Source: G020353115 sp964389685 (GTDB taxonomy: Bacteria > Bacteroidota > Bacteroidia > Bacteroidales > VadinHA17). From it: 6,928 nucleotides of DNA. The notes beneath the pieces were generated by a model that was not told the origin of the DNA, made no database searches, and was given only the letters and a program-made list of their open reading frames with translations. Of this stretch, positions 1 through 5,666 are shown one piece after another. Position numbers and translations under genes: made by a program. The stretch's first letter is position 1. Every line of letters begins with the position of its first letter. The stretch covers positions 1 to 6,928 of the forward strand of contig CAYMFM010000129.1 of NCBI GenBank assembly GCA_964389685.1. Direction: 5' to 3'.

Positions 1-794
1 GCATTAAGCGGTTGACTGTGCGCTGAGTTGCAACTGTACCAGTCAACACCCAGGGTGTGCGCATTCTGCCATTCAATAGCCCAGTTGGCATCCACCGTAC
101 CGTTACCGTCGCTATCATAATCACAGTTATCATTTGGTTTTTTATCACCAAAATACACCCCGTCGGGATTGTAGGATTCGATGTCTGCGAAATCATACAG
201 GAATTTCTTATACGTTCTGCAGTGATCTCTGATCTGTTCATTGCGAAGGTGCAGGTTGCCTGTAAGTCCCGTACCGTCAAGATGCCCCGTCATGTATACA
301 AAGGTTACACCGGGAAAATCTTCCTCAAGACCGGTCATCAGGTTAAGGTAGGTGTTGATATCGGCTTCCGAAGCAGTGGATACCTGTCCACACCACGACC
401 AGATGATGACATTCACATCTGTATTTTCCGCCAGGTACGTTCTTGTCCTGTCAGCCCATGATGTCCGGTCTGGATTGCCCAGATCTCCGGTCATAGCATA
501 ATCATGCAGGTCCAACGCACCGTTGGTTCCCCCGTTATTCCAGGCATAGGTATCTCCTTTGAATGTTACCAGTCCTGTCATGCCATCCGTCACCTGGCTG
601 CCGTGTGAGGTGTGACCGTAAGCAATGTGGAGATCTGATTTTACGGCAGCGATCCATTCGGAGGGAATAGCATCAAGGCCAATGCAGGAATGGTCAATTA
701 CCGGGTCTTGTACAACCGTGAGATCATCGTCCTCGCTACAGGCAGCAAAGAGCAGCATCATTAGGATGATCAGGAAAGATGTCTGTTGTTTCAT
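1..794 (-). CDS. Lipoprotein of unrecognised family, N-terminal 264 residues (runs off left edge)
   Basis: An open frame with no stop runs from an ATG to the window edge, so the C-terminus is missing. Residues 1-19 form a lipoprotein signal peptide: K2, a hydrophobic stretch (FLIILMMLLF) and a lipobox LFAAC with C19 as the lipidated cysteine. SEDDD follows directly, an acidic tag typical of surface-exposed Bacteroidota lipoproteins, so I infer an outer-membrane, probably outward-facing protein. The mature part has distinctive patches: GHTSHGSQ (60-67), VIIWSWCGQ (129-137), MTGHLDGTG (168-176), an EF-hand-like loop DSDGNGTVD (227-235) and WYSCNSAHSQ (252-261). Five further cysteines (37, 135, 192, 224, 255) could form disulfides. 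The His/Ser/Asp patches recall secreted hydrolases of the SGNH kind, but I cannot assign a family and propose no reaction. An in-frame ATG five codons upstream (ending at 809) is possible; 794 gives the more usual short n-region. I see no Shine-Dalgarno and no TAnnTTTG promoter nearby. Confidence 0.85.
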   Translation of the reverse strand, partial: MKQQTSFLIILMMLLFAACSEDDDLTVVQDPVIDHSCIGLDAIPSEWIAAVKSDLHIAYGHTSHGSQVTDGMTGLVTFKGDTYAWNNGGTNGALDLHDYAMTGDLGNPDRTSWADRTRTYLAENTDVNVIIWSWCGQVSTASEADINTYLNLMTGLEEDFPGVTFVYMTGHLDGTGLTGNLHLRNEQIRDHCRTYKKFLYDFADIESYNPDGVYFGDKKPNDNCDYDSDGNGTVDANWAIEWQNAHTLGVDWYSCNSAHSQPLN

Positions 795-917
795 GGTAAA
801 AATGGTCATTTCTAAATTGATATCAGACTATTCAGTTAAACGCTGGAAACAACCGAAAGGTTGCATGGTGGGAAATTCAGTTCTTGGTCCCCGGTTTTCG
901 GTTTTTGCCGAAGGCCC

Positions 918-936
918 GCCTGCCGGTCGGGCAGGC
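918..936. repeat. GC-rich inverted repeat
   Basis: Perfect 7-bp arms GCCTGCC (918-924) and GGCAGGC (930-936) flank a 5-base loop. From memory, GC-rich 'cctgcc/ggcagg' units of this sort recur in intergenic regions of Bacteroidota genomes; copy number in this genome cannot be seen here. Confidence 0.7.
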
Positions 937-1051
937 ATCCCTTGGGACAGTTTTTTCTATTTGGCGTTGGGCGATCTGCGGTCCATGAAGCGCCTTCCTG
1001 CTAAATAGCCGGGCAGGCTGGTTCCACGCAGCTCTTCTACGGAATAAGTTT

Positions 1052-1067
1052 CCAAAGCTTGCTTTGG
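1052..1067. repeat. Short inverted repeat
   Basis: Arms CCAAAGC (1052-1058) and GCTTTGG (1061-1067) are perfectly complementary with only 2 bases between them, making a near-continuous palindrome of 16 bp. It lies within the repeat-rich gap and has no visible link to a gene. Confidence 0.6.
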
Positions 1068-1083
1068 GGTTTCATACCCGTGA

Positions 1084-1115
1084 TTCGTCGGACGAACCTC
1101 AAGTCGTCCGACGAA
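1084..1115. repeat. 12-bp-arm inverted repeat (hairpin)
   Basis: TTCGTCGGACGA (1084-1095) is perfectly complementary to TCGTCCGACGAA (1104-1115) across an 8-base loop. A 12-bp perfect stem is well beyond chance for this length. There is no T-tract on either side and no gene close enough for it to act as an obvious terminator. Confidence 0.8.
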
Positions 1116-1164
1116 GGGTTTCATTTGGATTTGGGGCGATTTACGGATGGATAGCAATGCAGGA

Positions 1165-1195
1165 CCAAGGGGTTGGGGTTGTATAAACCCCCTGG
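1165..1195. repeat. Inverted repeat with one mismatch
   Basis: CCAAGGGGTT (1165-1174) pairs with AACCCCCTGG (1186-1195) at 9 of 10 positions across an 11-base loop. An alternative pairing uses GGGGTT (1175-1180) with AACCCC (1186-1191), so two folds compete for the same 3' arm. Confidence 0.6.
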
Positions 1196-1215
1196 CATTT
1201 GAGGGTGTTTTCAAC

Positions 1216-1243
1216 GTAGAGACGTAAGATCTTACGTCTCTAC
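1216..1243. repeat. Perfect 28-bp palindrome
   Basis: GTAGAGACGTAAGA (1216-1229) is followed directly by its exact reverse complement TCTTACGTCTCTAC (1230-1243) with no loop. The GTAGAGACG...CGTCTCTAC ends match, from memory, a dispersed hairpin repeat found in intergenic DNA of Bacteroidota and cyanobacteria, usually with a variable centre. No transposase gene is near, so it would be a non-autonomous or inert copy. Confidence 0.85.
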
Positions 1244-1449
1244 ATCGATAAAATTTCGAGGCGTTTAGGGTAATAAAAATTGGACAATCCTGATGTTTCT
1301 GGTTAACCGGATGAAATAATAAGTATTTCATGGGATAAACGTGGCAGGCACTCATAATTCATCAATCTCCATCGGAGTCCTTTGGACATAATTCATCATT
1401 CCTTTGCTCCACGCTCCCTGCCCCATGCTTTCACCCAGCAACAAGCAAC

Positions 1450-1484
1450 CCCGCCCGAAAGACTGTGTCATTCAGTCGGGCGGG
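1450..1484 (-). terminator. Probable icd terminator
   Basis: Arms CCCGCCCG (1450-1457) and CGGGCGGG (1477-1484) form an 8-bp GC stem. ACTG/CAGT (1462-1465 and 1473-1476) extends it beyond a 4-base bulge, closing on a 7-base loop. It begins 6 bases past the icd stop codon on the minus strand. The tract after the stem is only moderately T-rich, so it may act with Rho or as an mRNA 3' end stabiliser. Confidence 0.65.
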
Positions 1485-1490
1485 CAGCAC

Positions 1491-2717
1491 CTACATGTTC
1501 TTAATGATCTCGTCTCCGAACTCTGAGCATTTCAGTTTCGTTGCACCCTCCATCAGCCGCTCGAAATCGTAGGTTACGCGTTTGGCTTTAATGGCATCCT
1601 TTATTCCACTGACGATCAGTTCTCCGGCTTCCAGCCAGCCTAAATATTCAAACATCATAACACCCGAGAGGGTCAGCGATCCGGGATTGACTTTATCCTG
1701 ACCGGTATACTTTGGGGCTGTTCCGTGAGTTGCTTCAAAGATTGCATGTCCTGTTTCATAGTTGATGTTTGCACCCGGGGCAATTCCGATACCGCCCACG
1801 ATGGCAGCCAGTGCATCGGAAATATAGTCACCATTGAGGTTCAGTGTGGCAATCACCGAATACTCGGCAGGGCGGGTAAGGATCTGCTGCAGGAATGCAT
1901 CGGCAATGAAATCCTTGATCAGCAGGTCTTCGCCCGTATTGGGATTTTTCATCATGCACCATGGCCCGCCATCCAGCACTTTGGCTCCGAACTCCTTTTT
2001 CGCAACCTCATATCCCCAGTCCCTGAAAGCGCCTTCCGTAAACTTCATGATGTTTCCCTTGTGGACCAGGCAGACCGACGGTTTGTTGTGTTCAATGGCA
2101 TAGTTTATGGCTGCCCTGACCAGGCGATGTGTCCCTTCTTGGGATACCGGTTTTATTCCAATGGAGGTGGTTTCCGGAAAGCGTATTTTGGTGACCTTCA
2201 TCTCCTTCAGCAGGAAATCCATGATCTTTTTCACTTCATCCGTTCCGGCATTCCATTCAATGCCTGCATAAATATCTTCTGAATTCTCCCTGAAAATTAC
2301 CATATCAGTGGTTGTTGGGTCTTTCACCGGGGAGGGTACACCTTTATAATATTTCACGGGTCGGAGGCAGACATAGAGATCGAGGATCTGCCGCAGAGCT
2401 ACGTTCAGGGACCGGATGCCCCCACCCACCGGGGTTGTCAGAGGCCCCTTGATTGCCACCAGGTACTCCCGGATGGTATCCAGGGTCTCCTGTGGCAGCC
2501 AGTCACCGCTTTTATTGTAGGATTTTTCTCCGGCAAAGATCTCTTTCCACATGATCTTACGTTTACCCCCGTAAGCTTTTTCAACGGCTGCATCAAAAAC
2601 CCGAACCGATGCGGCCCAAATATCCGGGCCTGTCCCATCTCCCTCAATAAAAGGAATGATTGGATGATCGGGTACCTGTAACTGCCCATTCTGAATGGTA
2701 ATTTTTTTTCCGTCCAT
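1491..2717 (-). CDS. icd: NADP-dependent isocitrate dehydrogenase (E. coli type)
   Basis: Catalyses oxidative decarboxylation of isocitrate to 2-oxoglutarate in the cytoplasmic TCA cycle, giving NADPH. The 408 residues compare with 416 in E. coli Icd and align almost without gaps. Substrate and metal residues can be read by alignment with E. coli (number in parentheses): S103 (113), N105 (115), R109 (119), R119 (129), R143 (153), Y150 (160), K220 (230), D273 (283), D297 (307) and D301 (311). NADP-binding determinants K336, Y337, V343, Y383 and R387 match those of E. coli (K344, Y345, V351, Y391, R395), which argues for NADP over NAD. S103 corresponds to the serine that the kinase/phosphatase AceK modifies in E. 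coli; no aceK is in view. An upstream in-frame TTG at 2750 would extend the protein, but it lies inside the promoter's -7 element, so I chose the ATG ending at 2717. The leader before it is A-rich with no Shine-Dalgarno. It follows dnaX on the same strand but has its own promoter and terminator candidates. Confidence 0.96.
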   Translation of the reverse strand: MDGKKITIQNGQLQVPDHPIIPFIEGDGTGPDIWAASVRVFDAAVEKAYGGKRKIMWKEIFAGEKSYNKSGDWLPQETLDTIREYLVAIKGPLTTPVGGGIRSLNVALRQILDLYVCLRPVKYYKGVPSPVKDPTTTDMVIFRENSEDIYAGIEWNAGTDEVKKIMDFLLKEMKVTKIRFPETTSIGIKPVSQEGTHRLVRAAINYAIEHNKPSVCLVHKGNIMKFTEGAFRDWGYEVAKKEFGAKVLDGGPWCMMKNPNTGEDLLIKDFIADAFLQQILTRPAEYSVIATLNLNGDYISDALAAIVGGIGIAPGANINYETGHAIFEATHGTAPKYTGQDKVNPGSLTLSGVMMFEYLGWLEAGELIVSGIKDAIKAKRVTYDFERLMEGATKLKCSEFGDEIIKNM

Positions 2718-2747
2718 AATATTTTTTTGTTGGTTGATAGCTGGAAG

Positions 2748-2778
2748 CAAAAATAGGAAAATTCATATCCCGGACAAA
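2748..2778 (-). promoter_or_regulatory. icd promoter, Bacteroidota type
   Basis: On the minus strand, TTTG (2775-2778) is followed after 19 bases by TATTTTTG (2748-2755). This fits the known Bacteroidota housekeeping-sigma pattern of -33 TTTG and -7 TAnnTTTG in both sequence and spacing. Transcription would begin about 20-25 bases before the ATG at 2717. TATATTTG at 2775-2782 is a second -7 match overlapping the -33 element and could give an alternative start. Confidence 0.75.
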
Positions 2779-2805
2779 TATATCATTACCGGAAATTTCC
2801 TATTT
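2751..2805 (-). repeat. Inverted repeat around the icd promoter; possible dnaX terminator
   Basis: Arms 2751-2763 and 2793-2805 pair at 12 of 13 positions, including a perfect 10-bp block AAATAGGAAA/TTTCCTATTT. A separate 10-bp palindrome GGAAATTTCC sits at 2791-2800. In the dnaX transcript the second arm would run into a short T-rich tract, so this may end dnaX transcription. The loop is long (29 bases), and the arms also frame the -33 and -7 elements of icd, so an operator role is the alternative. Confidence 0.45.
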
Positions 2806-2820
2806 CACAGCATAAAAGGG

Positions 2821-4704
2821 TTAATCGAAATCGAGATTGAATTGTTGTTTTAGTTTTCCGAGGTTTGGATTGATCTGATTCAGGTGGTTGAACTTTTCTT
2901 CATCGGTATAGAGGGAGTTCTTGTTGTTCTCTTCTTCCACAACAAAGGCATTGATCTGGATGGTGTCGTTCTGCAGCTCTTTTCTCAGAAAACCAAGAAG
3001 GTCTGCCTTGATTGCCTTGTCAAAATCTTCCTTCTGTGCCTGGTTGTCCATCTCCACCTCAATCTGAAAATTATCTCCCAACACCGGGAGTTGTGTTTTG
3101 AGTGTTGAGGAGAGTCGTGGTTTTTCCGATTTTATAGAATCGGCAAAAGTTTGCCACTTACCGATCAGTGTGTCACTGTCAAATGGTTTTTTAGTGATCC
3201 CTTCCGCGGGTTGGTCAGGGGTTTCATACTCGCTTTCTCCCCCACCGTTGTCCGCTTTATGCAAGCCGCTCAGTGCATTTTTGATGGATGTAGTCGCAGG
3301 CCGGTAAGGCTCAGGCTCCCTCTCCTCGTGGATCACATCATCCTCCGGGATTTCATCCGGCTCATCTTCAATGACTTTTTCCTCTTCAATCGAGTCATCC
3401 TCAACAACCGTTTCCTTTTCAACCCGGTCATCTTCTTCCTTGGTTATCGTCTCCTCTTCTTCTGTCTCATTATCCGATTCCGCCTCTTCTATCGCATCCT
3501 CCTTCGTCTCTATCTGCTCATCTTTTGGTGAAGGCAGATCTTTCTGTTCCGGTTCGATTTTCTCCTCCGGTTTTGTTGTTTTTTGAGCGGATTTATCGGG
3601 AATCTCTATTTTACCGGTGATCTGGCACATTTTAAACAAGGCAAGCTCAACATGCAGCCGCTGGTTATTGCTGTTCTTATAGGAGATATCGGTTGCAGTG
3701 CAGATGTCCAGCGCCCGGTATAGGAAATCGACCGGACAGTGTTTTGACTGTTTCAGGTAATTTTCAGCGATGGTTGCGCCTACTTCCAGCAGCTGAACGG
3801 TCACCGGGTCCTTGCACACCAGCAGATCCCGGAAATGGGAACTCAAGCCGGTGATGAAATGGTGTCCATCAAAACCATTTTCCAGGATCTCATTAAAGAT
3901 CATCAGGCTTTCGATGAGGTTATTTTGAAGGAAGGCTTCAGTGATCCGGAAATAGTAGTCGTAATCCAGAACATTCAGGTTCTCGATCACCTCCTTGTAG
4001 CCGAACGAGGTGCCGGCAAAGTTAACCATCTGGTCGAAGATGGAGAGTGCATCGCGCATGGCGCCATCGGCTTTGTTGGCAATGACTGTCAGCGCATCGG
4101 GATCGGCTTTAATCTTCTCCTCCTTCGCCACGAACTGCATGTACTCAACCATATCGTTCACCTTGATCCGGTTAAAATCAAAGATCTGGCAGCGCGAGAG
4201 GATGGTGGGAATGATCTTCTGCTTTTCGGTGGTTGCCAGGATAAAGATGGCATGTGCCGGGGGTTCTTCGAGTGTCTTAAGAAATGCATTGAAAGCAGAA
4301 GCGGAAAGCATGTGGACCTCATCGATGATGTAAACGCTGTACCTGCCAATCTGCGGAGGGATCCTGATCTGGTCGGTGAGGTTCCTGATATCGTCCACCG
4401 AGTTGTTTGATGCAGCATCCAGTTCGTGAATGTTGTAGGAGCGGGATTCACTGAATGCCTTGCACGATTCACATTCATTGCACGGTTCGACCCGGTCAGT
4501 AACCTGCTGGCAATTGATTGTTTTTGCAAAGATCCGGGCAACGGTGGTTTTTCCCACTCCACGAGGACCACAGAAAAGATACGCATGGGCAAGGTGATCG
4601 TTCTTTATGGCATTTTTCAACGTGCTGGTTATGGCTTCCTGCCCCACAACGGCATCAAATGTTAAGGGCCGGTATTTTCTTGCCGAAACAATGTAATTTT
4701 CCAT
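2821..4704 (-). CDS. dnaX: DNA polymerase III subunit gamma/tau
   Basis: ATPase subunit of the clamp loader, which puts the sliding clamp on DNA and ties it to the polymerase at the replication fork. The AAA+ module spans about residues 1-240: Walker A GPRGVGKT (46-53), a zinc site formed by C65, C75, C78 and C81, Walker B YIIDEVH (125-131), sensor 1 LATT (156-159), the arginine-finger motif SRC (170-172) and sensor 2 GAMRDALS (214-221, R217). Domain III follows to about residue 365. Residues 375-467 are a low-complexity, strongly acidic linker. About 505-627 form a C-terminal domain of the kind seen in Bacteroidota DnaX. At 627 residues it is a full-length tau form. I see no E. coli-like slippery heptamer that would yield a shorter gamma. 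GGAGAGG at 4710-4716 lies 5 bases before the ATG as a fair Shine-Dalgarno. The next gene downstream is icd. Confidence 0.97.
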   Translation of the reverse strand: MENYIVSARKYRPLTFDAVVGQEAITSTLKNAIKNDHLAHAYLFCGPRGVGKTTVARIFAKTINCQQVTDRVEPCNECESCKAFSESRSYNIHELDAASNNSVDDIRNLTDQIRIPPQIGRYSVYIIDEVHMLSASAFNAFLKTLEEPPAHAIFILATTEKQKIIPTILSRCQIFDFNRIKVNDMVEYMQFVAKEEKIKADPDALTVIANKADGAMRDALSIFDQMVNFAGTSFGYKEVIENLNVLDYDYYFRITEAFLQNNLIESLMIFNEILENGFDGHHFITGLSSHFRDLLVCKDPVTVQLLEVGATIAENYLKQSKHCPVDFLYRALDICTATDISYKNSNNQRLHVELALFKMCQITGKIEIPDKSAQKTTKPEEKIEPEQKDLPSPKDEQIETKEDAIEEAESDNETEEEETITKEEDDRVEKETVVEDDSIEEEKVIEDEPDEIPEDDVIHEEREPEPYRPATTSIKNALSGLHKADNGGGESEYETPDQPAEGITKKPFDSDTLIGKWQTFADSIKSEKPRLSSTLKTQLPVLGDNFQIEVEMDNQAQKEDFDKAIKADLLGFLRKELQNDTIQINAFVVEEENNKNSLYTDEEKFNHLNQINPNLGKLKQQFNLDFD

Positions 4705-4709
4705 AAGAT

Positions 4710-4716
4710 CCTCTCC
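4710..4716 (-). promoter_or_regulatory. Shine-Dalgarno-like site of dnaX
   Basis: GGAGAGG on the minus strand ends 5 bases before the dnaX ATG at 4704 and supports that start. Such sites are uncommon in Bacteroidota, where ribosomes largely ignore Shine-Dalgarno pairing, so its function is uncertain. Confidence 0.5.
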
Positions 4717-4785
4717 GGTTGTTACTTAAGATACGTGTGATACCTGATTTTCCTGAGAAAGCAGAATATCAACGGACACAAACTA

Positions 4786-4793
4786 CAAATATA
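4786..4793 (-). promoter_or_regulatory. Candidate -7 element of dnaX promoter
   Basis: TATATTTG on the minus strand matches TAnnTTTG exactly and lies about 80 bases before the dnaX start. I find no TTTG at the expected 19-21 base distance upstream, so the promoter is only half supported. Confidence 0.4.
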
Positions 4794-4821
4794 CTGAAAG
4801 AGATTCAATTTCATGGTCCAT

Positions 4822-4862
4822 TTTATGAACAGGCCGAAGGGTTAACCCGGATTATTCATAAA
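4822..4862. repeat. Nested palindromic block in the divergent promoter region
   Basis: The perfect 10-bp palindrome GGGTTAACCC (4839-4848) sits inside an outer pair of perfect 8-bp arms, TTTATGAA (4822-4829) and TTCATAAA (4855-4862). The two symmetry centres differ by 1.5 bases. It could be a regulator binding site serving either promoter; no regulator is known to me for this pattern. Confidence 0.5.
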
Positions 4863-4917
4863 TAATGCGTGTAAATCACCGCTTTGGTTTTCAGTATCTT
4901 GAAAATTCCGAATATAT

Positions 4918-4948
4918 TTTGCTTTGCAGGAAAAAAATTCTATTTTTG
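4918..4948 (+). promoter_or_regulatory. rpsF operon promoter, Bacteroidota type
   Basis: TTTG (4918-4921), a 19-base spacer and TATTTTTG (4941-4948) match the -33/-7 pattern exactly. It has the same -7 sequence and spacing as the icd promoter. Transcription would start a few bases past 4948, giving a leader of about 75-80 bases before the rpsF ATG. Confidence 0.8.
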
Positions 4949-4963
4949 CGCTCCGAAGTAAAA

Positions 4964-5003
4964 GAGAAGCGACTCGGGGTGGACCACTCAGGTAGTCGCT
5001 CTC
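4964..5003 (+). promoter_or_regulatory. Hairpin in the rpsF leader, candidate S6:S18 autoregulatory element
   Basis: AGCGACT (4968-4974) pairs perfectly with AGTCGCT (4994-5000). GAG/CTC (4964-4966 and 5001-5003) extends the stem past a bulged A. Inside lies an internal loop and a short upper stem (4977-4980 with 4986-4989) capped by GGACC. S6:S18 leader motifs that bind the S6:S18 complex are known upstream of rpsF in many bacteria. I cannot confirm that this hairpin has the conserved CCG feature of that motif, so its identity is inferred from position and structure. Confidence 0.55.
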
Positions 5004-5030
5004 CATTAAAAAAATTCAAACCATAACATT

Positions 5031-5384
5031 ATGTTGAACCAGTACGAAACCGTTTTCATTGCAACTCCCGTTTTATCTGAGGCCCAGATAAAGGAAGCGG
5101 TAAAAAAATTCAAGAAGATCATTACCGATAATAAAGGGAAGATCGTTCATGAAGAGAATTGGGGACTTAGAAAACTGGCCTACCCCATTCAGAAAAAATC
5201 AACAGGATTTTATTATTTAATTGAATTTCAAACAGAAGGTGCCTTGATAGAGAAGCTGGAGGTAGAATACCGGCGCGATGAGAGGATCATCCGTTTCCTG
5301 ACGTTCAAGATGGATAAATATGCCGTTGAGTACAGTGAGAAAAAAAGAAAACAGTCGGAAAGTGAAAAAAAATTGGAGGAATAA
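5031..5384 (+). CDS. rpsF: 30S ribosomal protein S6
   Basis: S6 binds S18 and joins the platform of the small ribosomal subunit. The 117-residue product shows the S6 pattern: N-terminal YETVFIATPVLSE strand and helix (5-17), ENWGLRKLAYPIQKKSTGFY in the middle (42-61) and IIRFLTFKMDKYA (85-97). A charged, lysine- and glutamate-rich tail ends in Glu-Glu. It is first in an operon with rpsR and rplI, the common order in this phylum, without the priB or ssb genes found between or after them elsewhere. The leader just before the ATG is A-rich with no Shine-Dalgarno. Its final codons contain the GGAGGA that lies ahead of rpsR. Confidence 0.97.
   Translation: MLNQYETVFIATPVLSEAQIKEAVKKFKKIITDNKGKIVHEENWGLRKLAYPIQKKSTGFYYLIEFQTEGALIEKLEVEYRRDERIIRFLTFKMDKYAVEYSEKKRKQSESEKKLEE
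5375..5380 (+). promoter_or_regulatory. Shine-Dalgarno of rpsR, inside the end of rpsF
   Basis: GGAGGA covers the last codons of rpsF and lies 7 bases before the rpsR ATG, an ideal distance. It supports the chosen start and suggests translation of S18 tied to S6. Confidence 0.75.
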
Positions 5385-5387
5385 GCC

Positions 5388-5657
5388 ATGGCACAGAACG
5401 AATCAGAAATCAGGTACCTTACCCCGCCAACTGTTGAAATAAAAAAGAAAAAATACTGCCGGTTCAAGAAGAACAGGATAAAATACGTGGATTACAAAGA
5501 TCCTCAATTCCTGAAGAAGTTTCTGAACGAGCAGGGGAAAATACTGCCGCGACGACTGACCGGAACATCCCTGAAATACCAGCGGAAAGTAGCTCAGTCA
5601 ATTAAACGGGCACGGCATCTGGCATTGCTGCCCTACGTTACCGATATGTTAAAATAA
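5388..5657 (+). CDS. rpsR: 30S ribosomal protein S18
   Basis: S18 forms a heterodimer with S6 on the platform of the small subunit, near the 3' end of 16S rRNA. The 89-residue product has the standard S18 core: KKKYCRFKKNRIKYVDYKD (19-37), LKKFLNEQGKILPRRLTGTS (42-61) and KYQRKVAQSIKRARHLALLPY (63-83). A short N-terminal extension (1-18) precedes it. Only one cysteine (C23) is present, so there is no zinc site. It starts 3 bases after the rpsF stop, a spacing that implies translational coupling. Confidence 0.97.
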   Translation: MAQNESEIRYLTPPTVEIKKKKYCRFKKNRIKYVDYKDPQFLKKFLNEQGKILPRRLTGTSLKYQRKVAQSIKRARHLALLPYVTDMLK

Positions 5658-5660
5658 TGC

Positions 5661-5666
5661 AGGAGG
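5661..5666 (+). promoter_or_regulatory. Shine-Dalgarno of rplI
   Basis: AGGAGG, the full core complement to the 16S rRNA 3' end, lies 7 bases before the rplI ATG at 5674 and fixes that start. Confidence 0.75.

Larger units (their letters stand above)
795..1490. other. Gene-poor intergenic stretch rich in inverted repeats
   Basis: About 700 bases separate the lipoprotein start from the icd stop, and I find no credible gene in them. Both longer open frames here (625-1008 plus, 957-1355 minus) run through hairpins, look like no protein I know, and the first overlaps the lipoprotein gene. The stretch holds at least five inverted repeats between 918 and 1243, a small GAAA-capped hairpin at 850-863 (arms CAACC/GGTTG) and the icd terminator at 1450-1484. 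The 5' leader and promoter of the lipoprotein gene must lie in the part just right of 794, but no consensus promoter is visible. Confidence 0.7.
4705..5030. other. Divergent regulatory region between dnaX and rpsF
   Basis: These 326 bases hold no gene. They carry outward-facing promoter candidates for dnaX (4786-4793) and rpsF (4918-4948), a nested palindromic block between them (4822-4862) and the structured rpsF leader. Replication and ribosome genes thus share one control region, though nothing in the sequence proves joint regulation. Confidence 0.7.

Noticed and set aside
57..461. 134-codon plus-strand open frame at the left edge
   Set aside because: It is antisense to the lipoprotein gene, which stays open across the whole region and has a signal peptide and coherent motifs.
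625..1008. 127-codon plus-strand open frame
   Set aside because: It overlaps the start of the lipoprotein gene on the opposite strand, including its signal peptide region, and continues into repeats; the lipoprotein is far better supported.
957..1355. 132-codon minus-strand open frame in the repeat-rich gap
   Set aside because: It runs through four inverted repeats including the 28-bp palindrome, shows no recognisable domain, and its translation mirrors repeat sequence rather than a protein.
1353..1398. Direct repeat CATAATTCATCA (1353-1364 and 1387-1398)
   Set aside because: Only two AT-rich 12-bp copies with no third unit or spacer regularity; not enough for a CRISPR, target-site duplication or iteron claim.
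2718..2750. Upstream TTG start for icd adding 11 residues
   Set aside because: The TTG lies within the -7 promoter element, and the ATG at 2717 matches the N-terminus expected for the family.
3151..3586. Plus-strand open frames rich in Ser, Leu and Phe opposite dnaX
   Set aside because: They arise from the GA-rich codons of the acidic DnaX linker read on the opposite strand.
3180..3600. Programmed frameshift in dnaX giving a short gamma subunit
   Set aside because: The longest A runs are six bases and sit in the wrong phase for an E. coli-like A-AAA-AAG heptamer, and are too short for Thermus-like slippage.
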